A stretch of 64,000 nucleotides of DNA from Homarus americanus. Taxonomy: Eukaryota; Arthropoda; Malacostraca; Decapoda; Nephropidae. Shown here piece by piece: positions 1-9,522 of the stretch. Position numbers and translations under genes: made by a program. How positions within the stretch are numbered: the first letter of the stretch is position 1; every line of letters starts with the position of its first letter. The notes beneath the pieces were generated by a model. That model was not told where the DNA came from, did no database searches, and saw nothing but the letters and a program-made list of their open reading frames with translations. The DNA is taken from NCBI RefSeq assembly GCF_018991925.1, contig NW_024725489.1, positions 4,734,363 through 4,798,362 on the forward strand, read 5' to 3'.

Positions 1-340
1 GAGCTACGTATCTGGCTGTGCGCTCGGTTCAAGAAAGTGGCAACATCCCATTCAGAGCGAGAGGAGCGCAAGCCAATGATAGCGCGCCTCCCTCGGACCA
101 TACCCCCCGAGGCAGCCAATCACAATGGATTTCCCCTTGCTACGTCACAGCTGCTCGGCCAATCCACTTGCCCAGATGCTGCCTCCTTGTTAATTTTGGC
201 GCATTGTATAGCATAAGGAGATTCAGTGCACTTTCTAATGCTATTTTTTTTTATAACTTTTCGGCGTAGCATTGACATTATTCGTGTTCCACGTGTGTGA
301 GAAGTGCTGTGCAATATCTGTCCGATACTGTATTAGGACA
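1..340 (+). promoter_or_regulatory. Promoter-like GC-richer segment with three CCAAT boxes
   Basis: CCAAT pentamers lie at 73-77, 116-120 and 159-163, and a CRE-like TACGTCAC at 141-148. The segment is GC-richer than the AT-rich DNA around it. It lies upstream of the acidic open frame at 504-941, so it may be that unit's promoter. No TATA box or start site can be fixed; CCAAT boxes also occur by chance and in transposon promoters. Confidence 0.25.
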
Positions 341-503
341 AGACTCGAGTGAGGCCAGGCCTTCTGGTGTGGGTTCAGGAGCCCATTATTCCTGAGTGTG
401 TGTTTAGTGAGGACAGTGCTCATGTGGACACCCTAGGAGTGCTTGGTGATAGTGATAGTGATTTTCGTATACTTATAATACAAAAAGTGACTGCTGTGCA
501 TAA

Positions 504-941
504 CAAGACCTTTTTGCAGACTGTGTTCCGGTACAGAGTTACGTAACATGCACTGACAGCAATAATGACGATGAAAGTGAAGATGAAAATGATGAAAGTG
601 AGTCTAATGGTAACACAAACAGTGACACTAATGTATCACAACAAGAACATGCAGACTGTGAGGAGGTAGAAGTGGACAGTGTTGAGACATGCATTGACCT
701 TGATAGTGATGAAAGTGAGCCTGACCCAACAAATGCTTGTGAAAGTGAGCCCATAACTCAGTCTTATAATGAAACTGAACTGTTGCCGGCATCAATAATC
801 AATGATTTAGTTGATGAAGAATCTGTATGGCGATTTTTAGGGAGTGCAGAGAAAGACTTTGATCAGTACGTGATTAATTATGACGAGGCCATTAAAGTTA
901 TACGCACTCCTCAGGATTTACGTAACTTCAAGTTACTATGA
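504..941 (+). CDS. Acidic Asp/Glu/Ser-rich open frame, possible terminal exon (unknown)
   Basis: The frame is open from 504 to TGA at 939-941, about 145 codons, with no in-frame ATG. It encodes a strongly acidic, Ser-rich first half (for example DDESEDENDESESNG, then DLDSDESEPDP) and a less acidic C-terminal half (SIINDLVDEESVWRFLG). A pyrimidine run followed by CAG ends at 518, so a spliced start at 519 is possible. An AATAAA follows the stop by 11 bases. I do not recognise the family. Acidic N-terminal regions occur in several DNA transposases, and a fold-back repeat starts only 20 bases downstream, so a mobile-element origin is as likely as a host gene. A shorter open frame at 349-546 in another frame also carries GDSDSD, so decay by frameshift is possible. 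Confidence 0.35.
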   Translation, partial: QDLFADCVPVQSYVTCTDSNNDDESEDENDESESNGNTNSDTNVSQQEHADCEEVEVDSVETCIDLDSDESEPDPTNACESEPITQSYNETELLPASIINDLVDEESVWRFLGSAEKDFDQYVINYDEAIKVIRTPQDLRNFKLL

Positions 942-952
942 TCTTCAGGGAT

Positions 953-958
953 AATAAA
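953..958 (+). promoter_or_regulatory. AATAAA polyadenylation signal after the acidic ORF
   Basis: Canonical AATAAA 11 bases after the TGA at 939-941. It fits a transcript ending near 970-980, at the edge of the fold-back repeat. The hexamer is common in AT-rich DNA, so it is only supportive. Confidence 0.3.
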
Positions 959-960
959 AC

Positions 961-1266
961 TGTAGGTTATGTATCTAAGCTACTGTGCCGAGTAGCATTT
1001 ATATATATCATCACGTGGCAACACTGCACGTTATGTGGCTGCCATATGGCAAGGCAGCCTTAGTCTGACTGTGTGAGCCGTGCATGGCACACGCGAGTCA
1101 CCACTTGTATTTCTCTCATCCATAATAAACGGACTGCAGTGTTGCCACGTGATGATATATATAAATGCTACTCGGCACAGTAGCTTATGTACAGGGTTGC
1201 TACTCGGCACAGTAGCTTATGTACAGGGTTGCTACTCGGCACAGTAGCTTAGATACATAACCTACA
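961..1266. mobile_element. Fold-back (inverted-repeat) element with duplicated right-arm segment
   Basis: The left arm, 961-1028, starts TGTAGGTTATGTATC and ends CAACACTGCA. It returns inverted in 1135-1266, which ends GATACATAACCTACA. The right arm is longer because a 32-bp segment (TGTACAGGGTTGCTACTCGG and what follows) is tandemly duplicated within it, about 1186-1250. The 106-bp centre (1029-1134) is non-repetitive. Arms of about 68 bp and the lack of coding content fit a MITE or fold-back transposon. No target-site duplication was established. Confidence 0.7.
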
Positions 1267-1855
1267 AAAATGAAGGAATTAAATAAATTAAGGTTGTAAT
1301 ACTATTATCATAATACTGTTTTTACCAAAGATTGTGCAAACTTTCTCCGCCTTTGTATTCGTATTACTTTGGGGGTAGAGGGGAGAGAGGTTAATGGTGG
1401 GGGGAATAAGTGTAGTGGTGTTTCCTTATTATTACACACTATTATACGTTACAGTATTATAAATCTTTGGCTAATAATAGGGACAGAAGGATAAATATTG
1501 ATAGGCAAATGAGGTTTTTTTTTTTGGGGGGGGGGGAAGACGAGTGCTGTTTTTGGTGATCATTAACTTGTTTTACAGTATTAACCCACAATAATGAGGC
1601 AATTTTGCAGAAAAATACAATTATTGTTGGTTTGAAGCTAAAACAACTGTACATCACAGGTAGTTATTCTCATTCAACTTGCGATAAAATAATAACTATT
1701 CACAGTACTAACTTCCAGTTTTCACAGTTCGCTAAGAGAGGGATTGACCTGCACGATGAAAAAAGATTAACCCTCTAGCTTAAAAAACAACAAAGTTATG
1801 GTTGTTTGAACTTCGAAAAACTTTAAACGCGTTTTTATCAGCTTTTTGAATTTGG
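1267..1855. other. AT-rich non-coding stretch
   Basis: No coding exon was recognised. It includes a poly-T/poly-G run at 1514-1536 and short AT-rich repeats. It probably belongs to an intron of the YTH gene, whose next exon begins at 2325. Confidence 0.4.
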
Positions 1856-2175
1856 CTCTTCACCCCCTTCTGATGAGGAGTCCCTCATATTGAACTGTGT
1901 AATCCAAATGAGGTCTCACAAGTGCAAGATATAGTTTTAGGATGACCTTCTTGTCTTGTATCTAACACTCCTTTGTATGAACCCAAGTTCTTTATTAGCC
2001 TTGTTTCGAGCAAATACACGTTGTTTACTTGGTTTAAGATTTCTACTTATCATTACTCCTAAATCTTTCTCACAGTCGGATTTCTCTTTAACATTGTTGT
2101 TCATCCGATATCTGGTTTCTCTGTTTACATCTCCTAGACTAAGTACTTTACATTTGTCCACATTTAATTTCCTGT
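1856..2175 (-). pseudogene. Decayed LINE reverse-transcriptase C-terminal fragment
   Basis: Read on the - strand, about 2175-1937 encodes VDKCKVLSLGDVNRETRY and then EKDLGVMISRNLKPSKQ, typical of the region after the catalytic core in non-LTR retrotransposon RTs (the NxxKC..LG and DLGV blocks). A frameshift near 1935 moves the homology to another frame, where LALVRPHLDYTVQYE is readable, matching the usual ALVRPHLEY block. The order is right but the frame is broken. This is a dead 5'-truncated LINE copy, probably CR1/L2/RTE-like, inserted antisense in the YTH gene intron. Confidence 0.8.
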
Positions 2176-2217
2176 GCTGGAAAAAAGGTTCACTAATGCA
2201 AGATGAAAAGTTTTATT

Positions 2218-2275
2218 ACCTAACCTAACTTAAGCTAACCTAACTTAAACTAGCCTAACCTAACCAAACCCATCG
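2218..2275. repeat. Degenerate telomere-like CCTAA tract
   Basis: Repeated CTAACCTAACTT-type pentamers, the complement of arthropod TTAGG. The tract is short and imperfect, about 50 bases before the YTH exon acceptor. Such interstitial tracts recur in the window (14716, 17348, 52115). Confidence 0.6.
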
Positions 2276-2324
2276 ATGTATAAGACCGTGACCTTTTCAT
2301 TATATTTTTTTCTTCTCTTTTCAG

Positions 2325-2462
2325 ACCGGTCCTGTTATTTTAGTGTTTACATTACACAGAGGAGGACAGTTTAATGGTTATGCTCGCTTTACTGGAGAAA
2401 AGACCGATGAAAAGTGTCCAGACATAACCAATGTTGGGCCCACTCTTGGACCCCTGTACAAA
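2325..2462 (+). CDS. YTHDC2-like: YTH gene exon: middle of the YTH fold
   Basis: The acceptor TTTTCTTCTCTTTTCAG ends at 2324 and the donor GTTAGT starts at 2463. The exon has 46 complete codons in phase 0. It encodes TGPVILVFTLHRGGQFNGYA, then RFTGEKTDEKCPDITNVG and PTLGPLYK. The first block matches the V-x-L-V-F-S-V..G-x-F-Q-G-Y-A-R strand pair of YTH domains. The second replaces the segment that carries the second cage Trp (DW in YTHDC2, HW in YTHDC1). There is no Trp in this exon. Confidence 0.88.
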
Positions 2463-4890
2463 GTTAGTCTCTCTCTCTCATGTATATACAGTATATATAT
2501 TTGCCTCAGTCCCCCACTAACACAGGGTCCAATATGATATAACTTAGCTCAGTATTGCTCCGTGTATGGGTGTGTTTTATCTTTGGTCTTGTGTCACTAC
2601 CACAGATTGACTGGGTGAAGAAATGGAACATAGGCTTCCACCAAACCCGAAGACTCTACAACCCTTACAACGAGAACATGCAAGTTCACCTGAGTAGAGA
2701 TGGCCAGGTAGGTGACAGTCATAGTGTGATCAGTACTGTACCTGTCTTTTACTACCTGTATTTCTATTATAACTTCTACCACTCCTGCTGATACCGACAG
2801 GGAATCTTCTTAGCCTATAATCATCATCATTACCATATTATGACCATTCTACTCACTTGTGTGGGAGAGCCATGATTACTCGATGGCAGGTCTCCATCAG
2901 GCTCCTATCTCTTTGAATTCATTTCTCACAACCTCTCCCCATGTCATTTTTGGCCTACCATAGCTTGATTTCCCTCCATATTCTAACTCCTGCATCTCAT
3001 GACCCAATTGGTTTCCTTCTCTCTCTCTCTCTCTCCACGTGCCCCAATCATCTTGGGCTTCCACTTCACAAAACCTTACTAATGCTGTCATTACCAAGCT
3101 GCCCTTTTAGCATAGAATAGGGTTTTCCTATCTCACAGTATCACATTCACCATTCTCATTACAGCATGTTCAAACCTACACATGTCATTATCTTTAACTA
3201 CCCATGTTTCACTGTCATACATCATCACAACTTGAGCCAAAACAATGTCCTTACTGTCAGTAAAGGTAAAAACTGCCTAAACTTCCTTCAGCTACTTCTG
3301 TCTCTTGCAAACTCCAGCACTGATCTTGTCACCCAGGTAGCACAGTCCACAGATATATGCGAGGGATGCGTTCCTGAAAACCCTCTCATAAATCGAAATC
3401 ATATATATTGAATACTTAGTTAAATGGGAAAAAATAGGATGCATTCCATAACCCAAAAAGAAAATGTTCCAGACTCATTTTCAAGACAAATAAACCATAA
3501 AACATATCAATACAATACTATTTTTAACATAATAGATAAAGCAAGTGTACAGTACAGTGTACTTAACAATAAAAGCAGATACATCAACTTGGGTAGACAA
3601 GTTGATGGAGGTGGTGGTAGGGGTTTTACATAGTGGGTGATGGTGTTGGAGTGACATCTGCAGAGTCATCAGGGTTGGAATCCATATCAGGCAGCATGAC
3701 ATTTCACATATGAGTGAATTCGCAGGTGCTGAACTCACATATATCGAGGACTTACTGTACTGTATTGTATTAGACTTTACCGGATATTAAAATGGCTTAG
3801 TGACTTGTATTCATCAGAACCTTCCAGTTTTTCCAAAGTACTGGGTAACCTCTTGGCTGATAAAGGAATAAAGTGTAATATTTGTTCAGTTTATATTAAG
3901 ATGCACCAGCCTACTGAGTCAAGGATCTCGAGGTCAATGCTACAGTCAGTCATCTCTCTATCTTCCTTCAACAGTTTTTTATTTCTCAGGAGTAAAATTA
4001 TATTCCTTTTATGCTTCTCTTTCAGCTTATGGTAATAGGAGTTAGCTTTCTTTCTGATTTAGGTAAATAAACATCACTGAAAATAGGGAAACTTGGTGTG
4101 TATAAAGTGAGAGGAGAGATTGCAACAATGAGCACAGGTACAGTAAGACCTCCTTGAGATGTACCATATGGGGCTGGGGGCTGTCTGACTTAGAGGGGTC
4201 TTATTGATACACTATTATATTCAACACGCCATTAATGTATGAGGAAATTTTCATTGATATAATGAAGGAAATTCATTCTGATACTGGACTGTAAATTATC
4301 TACACTATGGTCCAGTTTCATTAGATATATAAATCAAATTTCTTTCCAGGGTAATGAAGCGTTGAATTGATCATTGTTCCATCTCTCTCGTCACTTTCTA
4401 CACTTTTCCTGCACGGTTTCCTTACCATTGCCTCCCTTTCTTGAGGTTGCTGTTTCCACCCACACAAAAGTAGGATGGGTGTAAAGTTACAGTAATGAGT
4501 GAATAGGATTTAATACCAACAAATATTTCCAAATTCCAGGAGGTGGAAATAGGTGTTGGGGAACAGCTGATTCGACTCTGGGAGAAGAATGGCGGAGGTG
4601 GTAACAGTAGTGGAGGAGGCGGGGGTAACTACAAAGGATCAAATACGTACCTGGTGGGTAGCGGTGGTCCCCCTATGATGCACGAGCCGCAGGGACCACC
4701 ACCGCCCAGACACCCGCTACACCCCTCACATATGGGAGCCGTCCACTCGCCGTTCCATCACCCCTTCGGAAGAAACTATGGTAACGGGTACGGGTATGGT
4801 GGTGGCAACGGCGGTGGTGGTGGTGGCGGCGGCGGTGGAGGTGGGGGCGGAGGATATCGAGGAGGCTACAGAGGCGGATACAGACGCTAG
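2325..4890 (+). CDS. YTHDC2-like: YTH-domain RNA-binding protein, last three coding exons (YTHDC2-like)
   Basis: Three exons (2325-2462, 2606-2707, 4540-4890) join in phase 0 at both junctions, with GT donors and AG acceptors. Together they give the C-terminal part of a YTH fold and a long Gly-rich tail. Diagnostic blocks are QFNGYARF (beta-strand block), YNPYNENMQVHLSRDGQ and VGEQLIRLWE. The last resembles vertebrate YTHDC2 (GEQLLQLWER) more than YTHDC1. YTH domains bind N6-methyladenosine in RNA through an aromatic cage. The first cage Trp would lie upstream of this window. The exon that normally holds the second cage Trp has no Trp at all, so m6A binding is uncertain. The helicase part expected in YTHDC2 is not in the window. 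Unlike human YTHDC2, which ends soon after the YTH domain, about 90 residues of Gly/Pro/His-rich tail follow, ending in GGYRGGYRGGYRR. The family call is firm; the subfamily call is inference. Confidence 0.88.
2606..2707 (+). CDS. YTHDC2-like: YTH gene exon: IDW to RDGQ segment
   Basis: The acceptor CACTACCACAG ends at 2605 and the donor GTAGGT starts at 2708. It has 34 codons in phase 0: IDWVKKWNIGFHQTRRLYNP, then YNENMQVHLSRDGQ. This matches the KxxW...LxNPWNxxKxVxxxRDGQ block near the end of YTH domains. The conserved NPW is NPY here. The intron before it is only 143 bases. Confidence 0.9.
2819..3100 (-). pseudogene. LINE 3'-end fragment
   Basis: On the - strand 3097-2897 encodes a tail with SSYGRPKMTWGEVVRNEFKE, matching the RGRPKxxW...V..DL..LG motif at the C-terminus of many non-LTR RT ORFs. 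It is followed by a stop and a short ATG/ATT-rich tail ending near 2819, as in LINE 3' ends. It is 5'-truncated and lies antisense in the YTH gene intron. Confidence 0.65.
3340..3762. mobile_element. Pogo/Tigger-like non-autonomous element
   Basis: The left end reads CAGTCCACAGATATATGCGAG, then GGATGCGTTCC. The right end, inverted, reads CAGTAAGTCCTCGATATATG. The paired CAGT...ATATATG(C/T)GAG ends and the phrase GCGAGGGATGCGTTCCTGAA resemble Tc1/mariner-superfamily pogo/Tigger termini. No transposase is encoded. Ends are approximate because the arms have diverged. Confidence 0.5.
3763..4539. other. YTH gene intron, distal part
   Basis: No coding exon seen. A short inverted pair (AAGACCTCCTT near 4147 and AGGGGTCTT near 4195) may be another small mariner-like relic. 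The segment ends in the acceptor of the terminal YTH exon. Confidence 0.4.
4540..4890 (+). CDS. YTHDC2-like: YTH gene terminal exon: YTH end plus Gly-rich RGG tail
   Basis: The acceptor AAATTCCAG ends at 4539. The frame continues from the previous exon with EVEIGVGEQLIRLWEKNG, the last strand and helix of the domain. Next come a GGGGNSSGGGGG linker, a Pro/His-rich segment (EPQGPPPPRHPLHPSHMG), YGNGYGYGGG, a run of about 14 Gly, and the end GGYRGGYRGGYRR before TAG at 4888-4890. RGG/YRG repeats are known RNA-binding and condensate-forming, arginine-methylated modules. A role here in RNA contact or granules is inference. The GGN tract that codes the poly-Gly is repeat-prone, so its length may vary between alleles. 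Confidence 0.9.
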   Translation, partial: EVEIGVGEQLIRLWEKNGGGGNSSGGGGGNYKGSNTYLVGSGGPPMMHEPQGPPPPRHPLHPSHMGAVHSPFHHPFGRNYGNGYGYGGGNGGGGGGGGGGGGGGGYRGGYRGGYRR

Positions 4891-5849
4891 TTTGTGATAC
4901 ATGGGTGAATATAGTCCTTCAGACAGCTTTAAAGAACTTACCAGTAATGATTACAGTTTAAGTATATTGACACTTGCTTCTTTGTGCAATATGTAAAAGG
5001 TTGTTGTGATTGTTGCCAAAGTACTTATAGAGTCATTTCACAGTCCTGTGTTTGAGCCTCAGTTTGTGTGTGTGTGTGCATGCATGTATGTGTGTACATG
5101 TACACATGCATTTATTTTAAGAAAGAAAAGGGGCCCCATCCACATTACATTACTGACCCTTAAAATTGTACAAAAATTGTTGTAAATGTATACTGGTCAG
5201 TTGAAGGGTTCAGCATTAGAATGAAACTGATTGTTAGTCTTATAGAGACACAGTAAATGTCTTAACACACACACACATTAACAGAGGAATATTGCACCAT
5301 CTTTGAGCCCCTGAAATGACTTTTTAAGGTTGCTTGTACAGTATAGTAGAATGGTAAAGAAAGTATACGTTTTGATAAGGTAGTGATACTCATGATGAGA
5401 GTTTGAAGGCTTGCAGTACACTAGATAATAAAGTATGTAAATTTTGGTCCAATTTGCCCCCAATATCTTCATTTGAGGAGTTTATATCACTGTTTGAGTT
5501 TTAGGAACCATGATTCCTACACTCTTTTTATCTCTCTTAAACTATCATGCCTCCTCCTTGATGGTCACTGGATCATATCTGTACGGCCCTTCAACCAACT
5601 TCCTTCAGATTTTTCAACCACATTCTTTACATTGTGCAATGCAGTACTTTTTCATTTTGTAAAAGGTTAATGGTAGATATTTTTTCTTTTCCTGTCCATT
5701 TCATCATTTGATTAAAAAAATAAATACCGGTAATTTTCCCCCTATAACAGTTGTCATGCTGAAGCTCTGATCGGAGTAATGGTGTGTTTTTTGTTAACTT
5801 GTGAGGAGTTGAAAGTCAGAGATTTCAATTAGGCTTTTTATTGGCCTTT
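4891..5849 (+). other. YTHDC2-like: 3' UTR and downstream flank of the YTH gene
   Basis: Non-coding DNA after the stop. AATAAA at 5427-5432 and 5719-5724 are candidate polyadenylation signals. A TG-rich tract (5066-5100) runs into a perfect 16-bp palindrome, TGTGTACATGTACACA, at 5091-5106. No further gene seen. Confidence 0.5.
5427..5432 (+). promoter_or_regulatory. Candidate polyadenylation signal for the YTH gene
   Basis: First AATAAA after the YTH stop codon, giving a 3' UTR of about 550 bases. A second AATAAA at 5719-5724 would give about 850. Confidence 0.4.
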
Positions 5850-6232
5850 ACAGTACACCCTTGCCAACTCAGACTAATTGGGGAGAGGGCAGTCCAAGTA
5901 GGCTGGAGTCCATCCTTGGTTTGAGATTTGAGGGCAATTAGATCTGAGATATGAAGAGGAGTCCAAGTCCAACCAAGGTTCAAGAATATGAGGGTAGTAG
6001 TCTGAGATAGAAGGGAAAGTGTGCATCAAATACTTTGACAGATTTCAATATGCAGTAGAGAACAATACATACAGTAGATACATTCAAGTAGCTATTTTTT
6101 TTTAGAAATTTATTGAGTATATTGACCAGGTGATCATGTGTTCTGACTCGGTTACTCTCAAGATATTGTGATTGGATGACAATGAATTGTGTATAGTAAA
6201 CATATTACTAATTATCGAATATAATGTAAATA

Positions 6233-6336
6233 AGAAAAATTATTAGTTAAACATAAAGAAGTAATGAATTGTTTATGAAAAAACAATGTAAATAAGAAAA
6301 ATTATTAGTTAAACATAAAGAAGTAATGAATTGTTT
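6233..6336 (+). repeat. Perfect 52-bp tandem duplication
   Basis: 6233-6284 (starts AATGTAAATAAGAAAAATTA) is repeated exactly at 6285-6336. Zero divergence suggests a recent event or an assembly duplication. Confidence 0.9.
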
Positions 6337-6445
6337 ATGAAAAAACATAAGATAATCAATATATAAAACTTAAGGTTATGAGGAAGAGCAATTACAATGG
6401 GCCCGATAATGGATGCGACTTATTTTACCTTCATTACATATCCAC

Positions 6446-6690
6446 AGATCCACATCAAATCCACTAAACATCCACATAACATCTACTAAACATCCACATC
6501 ACCTCCACTAAACATCCACATCACCTCCACAAAACATCCACATCACCTCCACTAAACATCCACATCACCTCCACTAAACATCCACATAACATCTACTAAA
6601 CATTCACATCATCTTAGTCCACATCACCTCCACTACACACCCACAAAATCTTCACTTCACATCCACATCATATCCAATACATCCACTTCA
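6446..6690 (+). repeat. 22-bp minisatellite, CATCCACATCACCTCCACTA type
   Basis: About ten imperfect copies of a 22-bp unit containing CATCCACATCACCTCCACTA. It is C/A-rich and non-coding, and superficially like the much larger 25-bp satellite at 23 kb, but the unit differs. Confidence 0.8.
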
Positions 6691-6925
6691 TCTCACACTA
6701 CACAACCTGTTAGCCCACCCATGCCACTTATGTATGCCAGGACTCACGAACTGTAAATAATTTGGGGGAAACTTTTAGAACCATTAGGGAAACTTTGCTA
6801 TTGCACGAGCTCACCCTCCCATTTCGGCAGTTGTCTTAGATGGAAGGAAAGTGACCAAGGCCAACCTCCCGTCCGAGATAAAGGGGTCCCAAGTTGATGA
6901 GGGTTTATTGTACTGTATGTCTTAG

Positions 6926-8399
6926 TCAGTCTTACCATGAACCATCACAAAGGTGTTGTTGGCACCAAAAACCATAATTAATACTGGGAAACAATATTGT
7001 CTGTATTTTATGATATTTCTTGTTAAAACAAACAAGTACTTTTAAGATAACAGTAATATTTTGAGGCAATTCTGGGTAAAAAGATTTTTTGGAGGGGACT
7101 ATTCTGTGATGTTCCAGAAGTACAGAAACGTGTGTCAGTGTTGGTCAAGTCTGGTCTTACAGGAACTCACACTCCAAGCAAGTTAACTCTGATCATTTTA
7201 TGCATGTGTGTGTGTGTGGTTTCTCTAACTTGAGGCTGTGACCTTTAGTATAAGAAGATTAATAAAGAGGTTTTTAATATTTCATTTCTTAGAGAAGCAT
7301 TAAATATTTTTAATGTTTCATTAAGTACATTTAAATATTTAATATCAAATAAAAAGAATTGATTAATAACATAAAATTTTCCCTGCCCACAGTAGATGGC
7401 AGGACAGGCAGGGGCATGATTCATAACACCCCAAGTTATATTGTTCCATCAGGCATCACGAGTCTGAACAACTGCAGTCCAGGAAACAGTTGTTCAGACT
7501 CAACTTTACTTTACTATACTGTACTCTGTTTGTCTCTAATAGGCCTGTTAGCCATATGCGCGGTCAGTCACGTTTATATTACGCACTATCGGCCAGTACT
7601 GGGCATAAACGGACTTGACTATCTGAATCTGCATCAGTGTTGGTCAAGTCTGGTCTTAAATGAGCTCACACTGTTACAACACCCTATGGCAGATTATTCC
7701 TAGAGTTCACAACTCTTTGTCCAAAAAAGTTAGCTCTGATAATTTTCTGTACTTGTGGCTTCTTTAACCCTCTCACTGAGTATTTTAATCTGAAGAGCAC
7801 TCCACAAACAATGTCAACTCTGCCAAAAAAATAAAATAAAAAATCCAGTCCCAGTTGAAGTACCTCTCTAACATAAGCATTTTGTTTGTTTGTTTTTCAA
7901 AACCTGAGAATACTTTATCCTTGAAAACCAATGGATTTTTTTTTTAATCTCTGAAAAATTTATGGAAATAAATTCTTAGTTATGAAAAACATAATATAAA
8001 ATTGACTAATGTTACTGAAATGTGACCAATATGGTCCAGTTTACATGCAATGTAAATTAAATAACTCCTTAAAATAATTTATATATATGTTTCAGGTTAA
8101 TACTGACACATAGATGTTGATTGTTCGTGATTTGTGTCGAGGAGAACATGCAACATTGTACAATCATTTAGATTTTATTCATAAATGTGTATGAAAATAC
8201 ATTTTACCTATGTATCAATAATGCCATGATAAAAAACTTGCAAAACTAAACATTCATATAAAACACCTACTGTATATACGGTAACATATATTTTATCTTT
8301 ACTGTACAAAGCAGCTTTTTCAAGAGCAATTTCAAGTCTTTCTGAACTCTTTCTTACTGTAACATGTCTTGAATTAAGAGCTGACAGTATACCAAATGG
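6926..8399 (+). other. Intergenic with a dispersed repeat pair and a hairpin
   Basis: No gene recognised; the open frame at 7359-7703 has no identifiable domain. The segment at 7131-7209 (TCAGTGTTGGTCAAGTCTGG) recurs diverged at 7633-7765. A perfect 15-bp stem occurs at 7460-7474/7487-7501. The rest is AT-rich. Confidence 0.5.
7460..7501. repeat. Perfect 15-bp-stem hairpin
   Basis: GAGTCTGAACAACTG at 7460-7474 pairs exactly with CAGTTGTTCAGACTC at 7487-7501 around a 12-base loop. It could be a small element's core or a structured RNA; nothing decides. Confidence 0.8.
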
Positions 8400-9522
8400 A
8401 GGTTAGTGTGGGCAGGCAGTGCAGGAGACTTGTCTGTTTTCTCTTGGACTCACCTTTACTCTTCTTTGAGCATTGAGCAAGTAAAATAGTGCAAGCCTGT
8501 GATGCTTGTCTTGCAACTGTGTAATGAAATGCCCTTCAATTAGACGACTTTCCAAAGGTAAGGAACCTCATTGTTCCTGCCTCCCCTTAGTTCATTTAAT
8601 AAACCTTTCCAACAAGCCAATAATTAATTTTTCTCTAAATTTTCTTTGATTTAATTTTGCTTCAGTTCCAAATATTGTAGCACAGACAAGCATTGACTCA
8701 TGTTTCTTCAATGATGAAGTCCCAGATAGACTGATACCATTTCTTCTGTTATTTATTGAAAGGTTAAGTTGAAACAAAGCTGATTGAATGTGTCCACTCC
8801 ACCCATGTACGTACTTACTATAAAGTACCTGGACACGAGGTTTGTCTACCATTCTGTCACCCGATTTTTATTTTCTTTCACCCTCCTTTGTGTATCCCCT
8901 ATTGTTGAGAGCATCTTCACCCTCCATATGTCCTGCTAAGTACATGCTAACTTTGTCCCTTCCTCATTTTCCAAAATTACTGGCGGGTCATCCCCCTTCA
9001 ATTTGAGTTTACTCACTCGCATCAACAGGCAATAATTTTCTCTTAACAAACTCTGCCACAAGCTCCAGCATTTTTCTTTCTAAGATCTTCATAAAGGGGA
9101 ACACTAAGGTAAAAAAATGAATTATCTACAAACACTTCATGACCCTTGTTCTCAAACCCTGAAAGTAAAGACTGGACCACCCTAGAACCTACCCCCCACC
9201 CACCCACCCACCCACCCATATCAATCTGAACACCTATGAATGGTCTTATGTCGGCAACTGTTACATCTTTCCGATCATTGTATCGAGACCTGGGTGACAG
9301 AGGCTTCAATTTGTCAATCATTAACTTTGCATATTTATTAGTATCTCTGGCAGCAAGGTCATATATTTTGTCTGGAAACAGTTTTTGAACCACTTGATAT
9401 GGGGACGATTTCTCTAATCCAAAAACCTGGTACATGCCACTATAACCCATTACACCTTTCAAGTTTGATGGTTTGCCAGCCTGAACAGGTTGCACTTGTG
9501 ACCACACTATACAGTCAGCCAA
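8400..9522 (-). pseudogene. piggyBac-family transposase pseudogene with internal deletion
   Basis: Read 9522 to 8400 on the - strand. The first block has VMGYSGMYQVFGLE, LFPDKIYDLAARDTNKYA and VADIRPFIGVQIDMG, matching the start of the piggyBac DDE domain (DDE_Tnp_1_7). It then jumps through a Gly/Trp-rich junction, coded by a CCCACCCACCCA tract at about 9193-9218, straight to SRVVQSLLSGFENKGHEVF and VDNSFFYLSVPLYEDL. That is a block holding a catalytic Asp (VFVDN) normally over 100 residues downstream, so the segment between is deleted. After a stop at 9043 come a broken stretch (KLKLKGDDPPVILENEEGT), then KPRVQVLYSKYVHGWSGH and LNQRKFREKLIIGLLE from the C-terminal part, and RLIEGHFITQLQDKHH near 8540. 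Stops, frameshifts and the deletion mean it is dead. Confidence 0.9.

Larger units (their letters stand above)
5850..6925. mobile_element. Non-autonomous DNA-transposon-like element with internal repeats
   Basis: The left end reads TACAGTACACCCTTGCCAAC. The right end, inverted, reads TACAGTACAATAAACCCTCA, then TCAACTTGGG. Both resemble the CAGTxxxxCCT(C/T) ends of pogo/Tigger-type elements. Inside are a 52-bp direct duplication and a 22-bp minisatellite (separate entries). No transposase. It could also be two adjacent small elements. Confidence 0.4.

Noticed and set aside
7359..7703. 114-codon ORF as a membrane protein
   Set aside because: One hydrophobic stretch, no family match, and its 3' part lies in a dispersed repeat.
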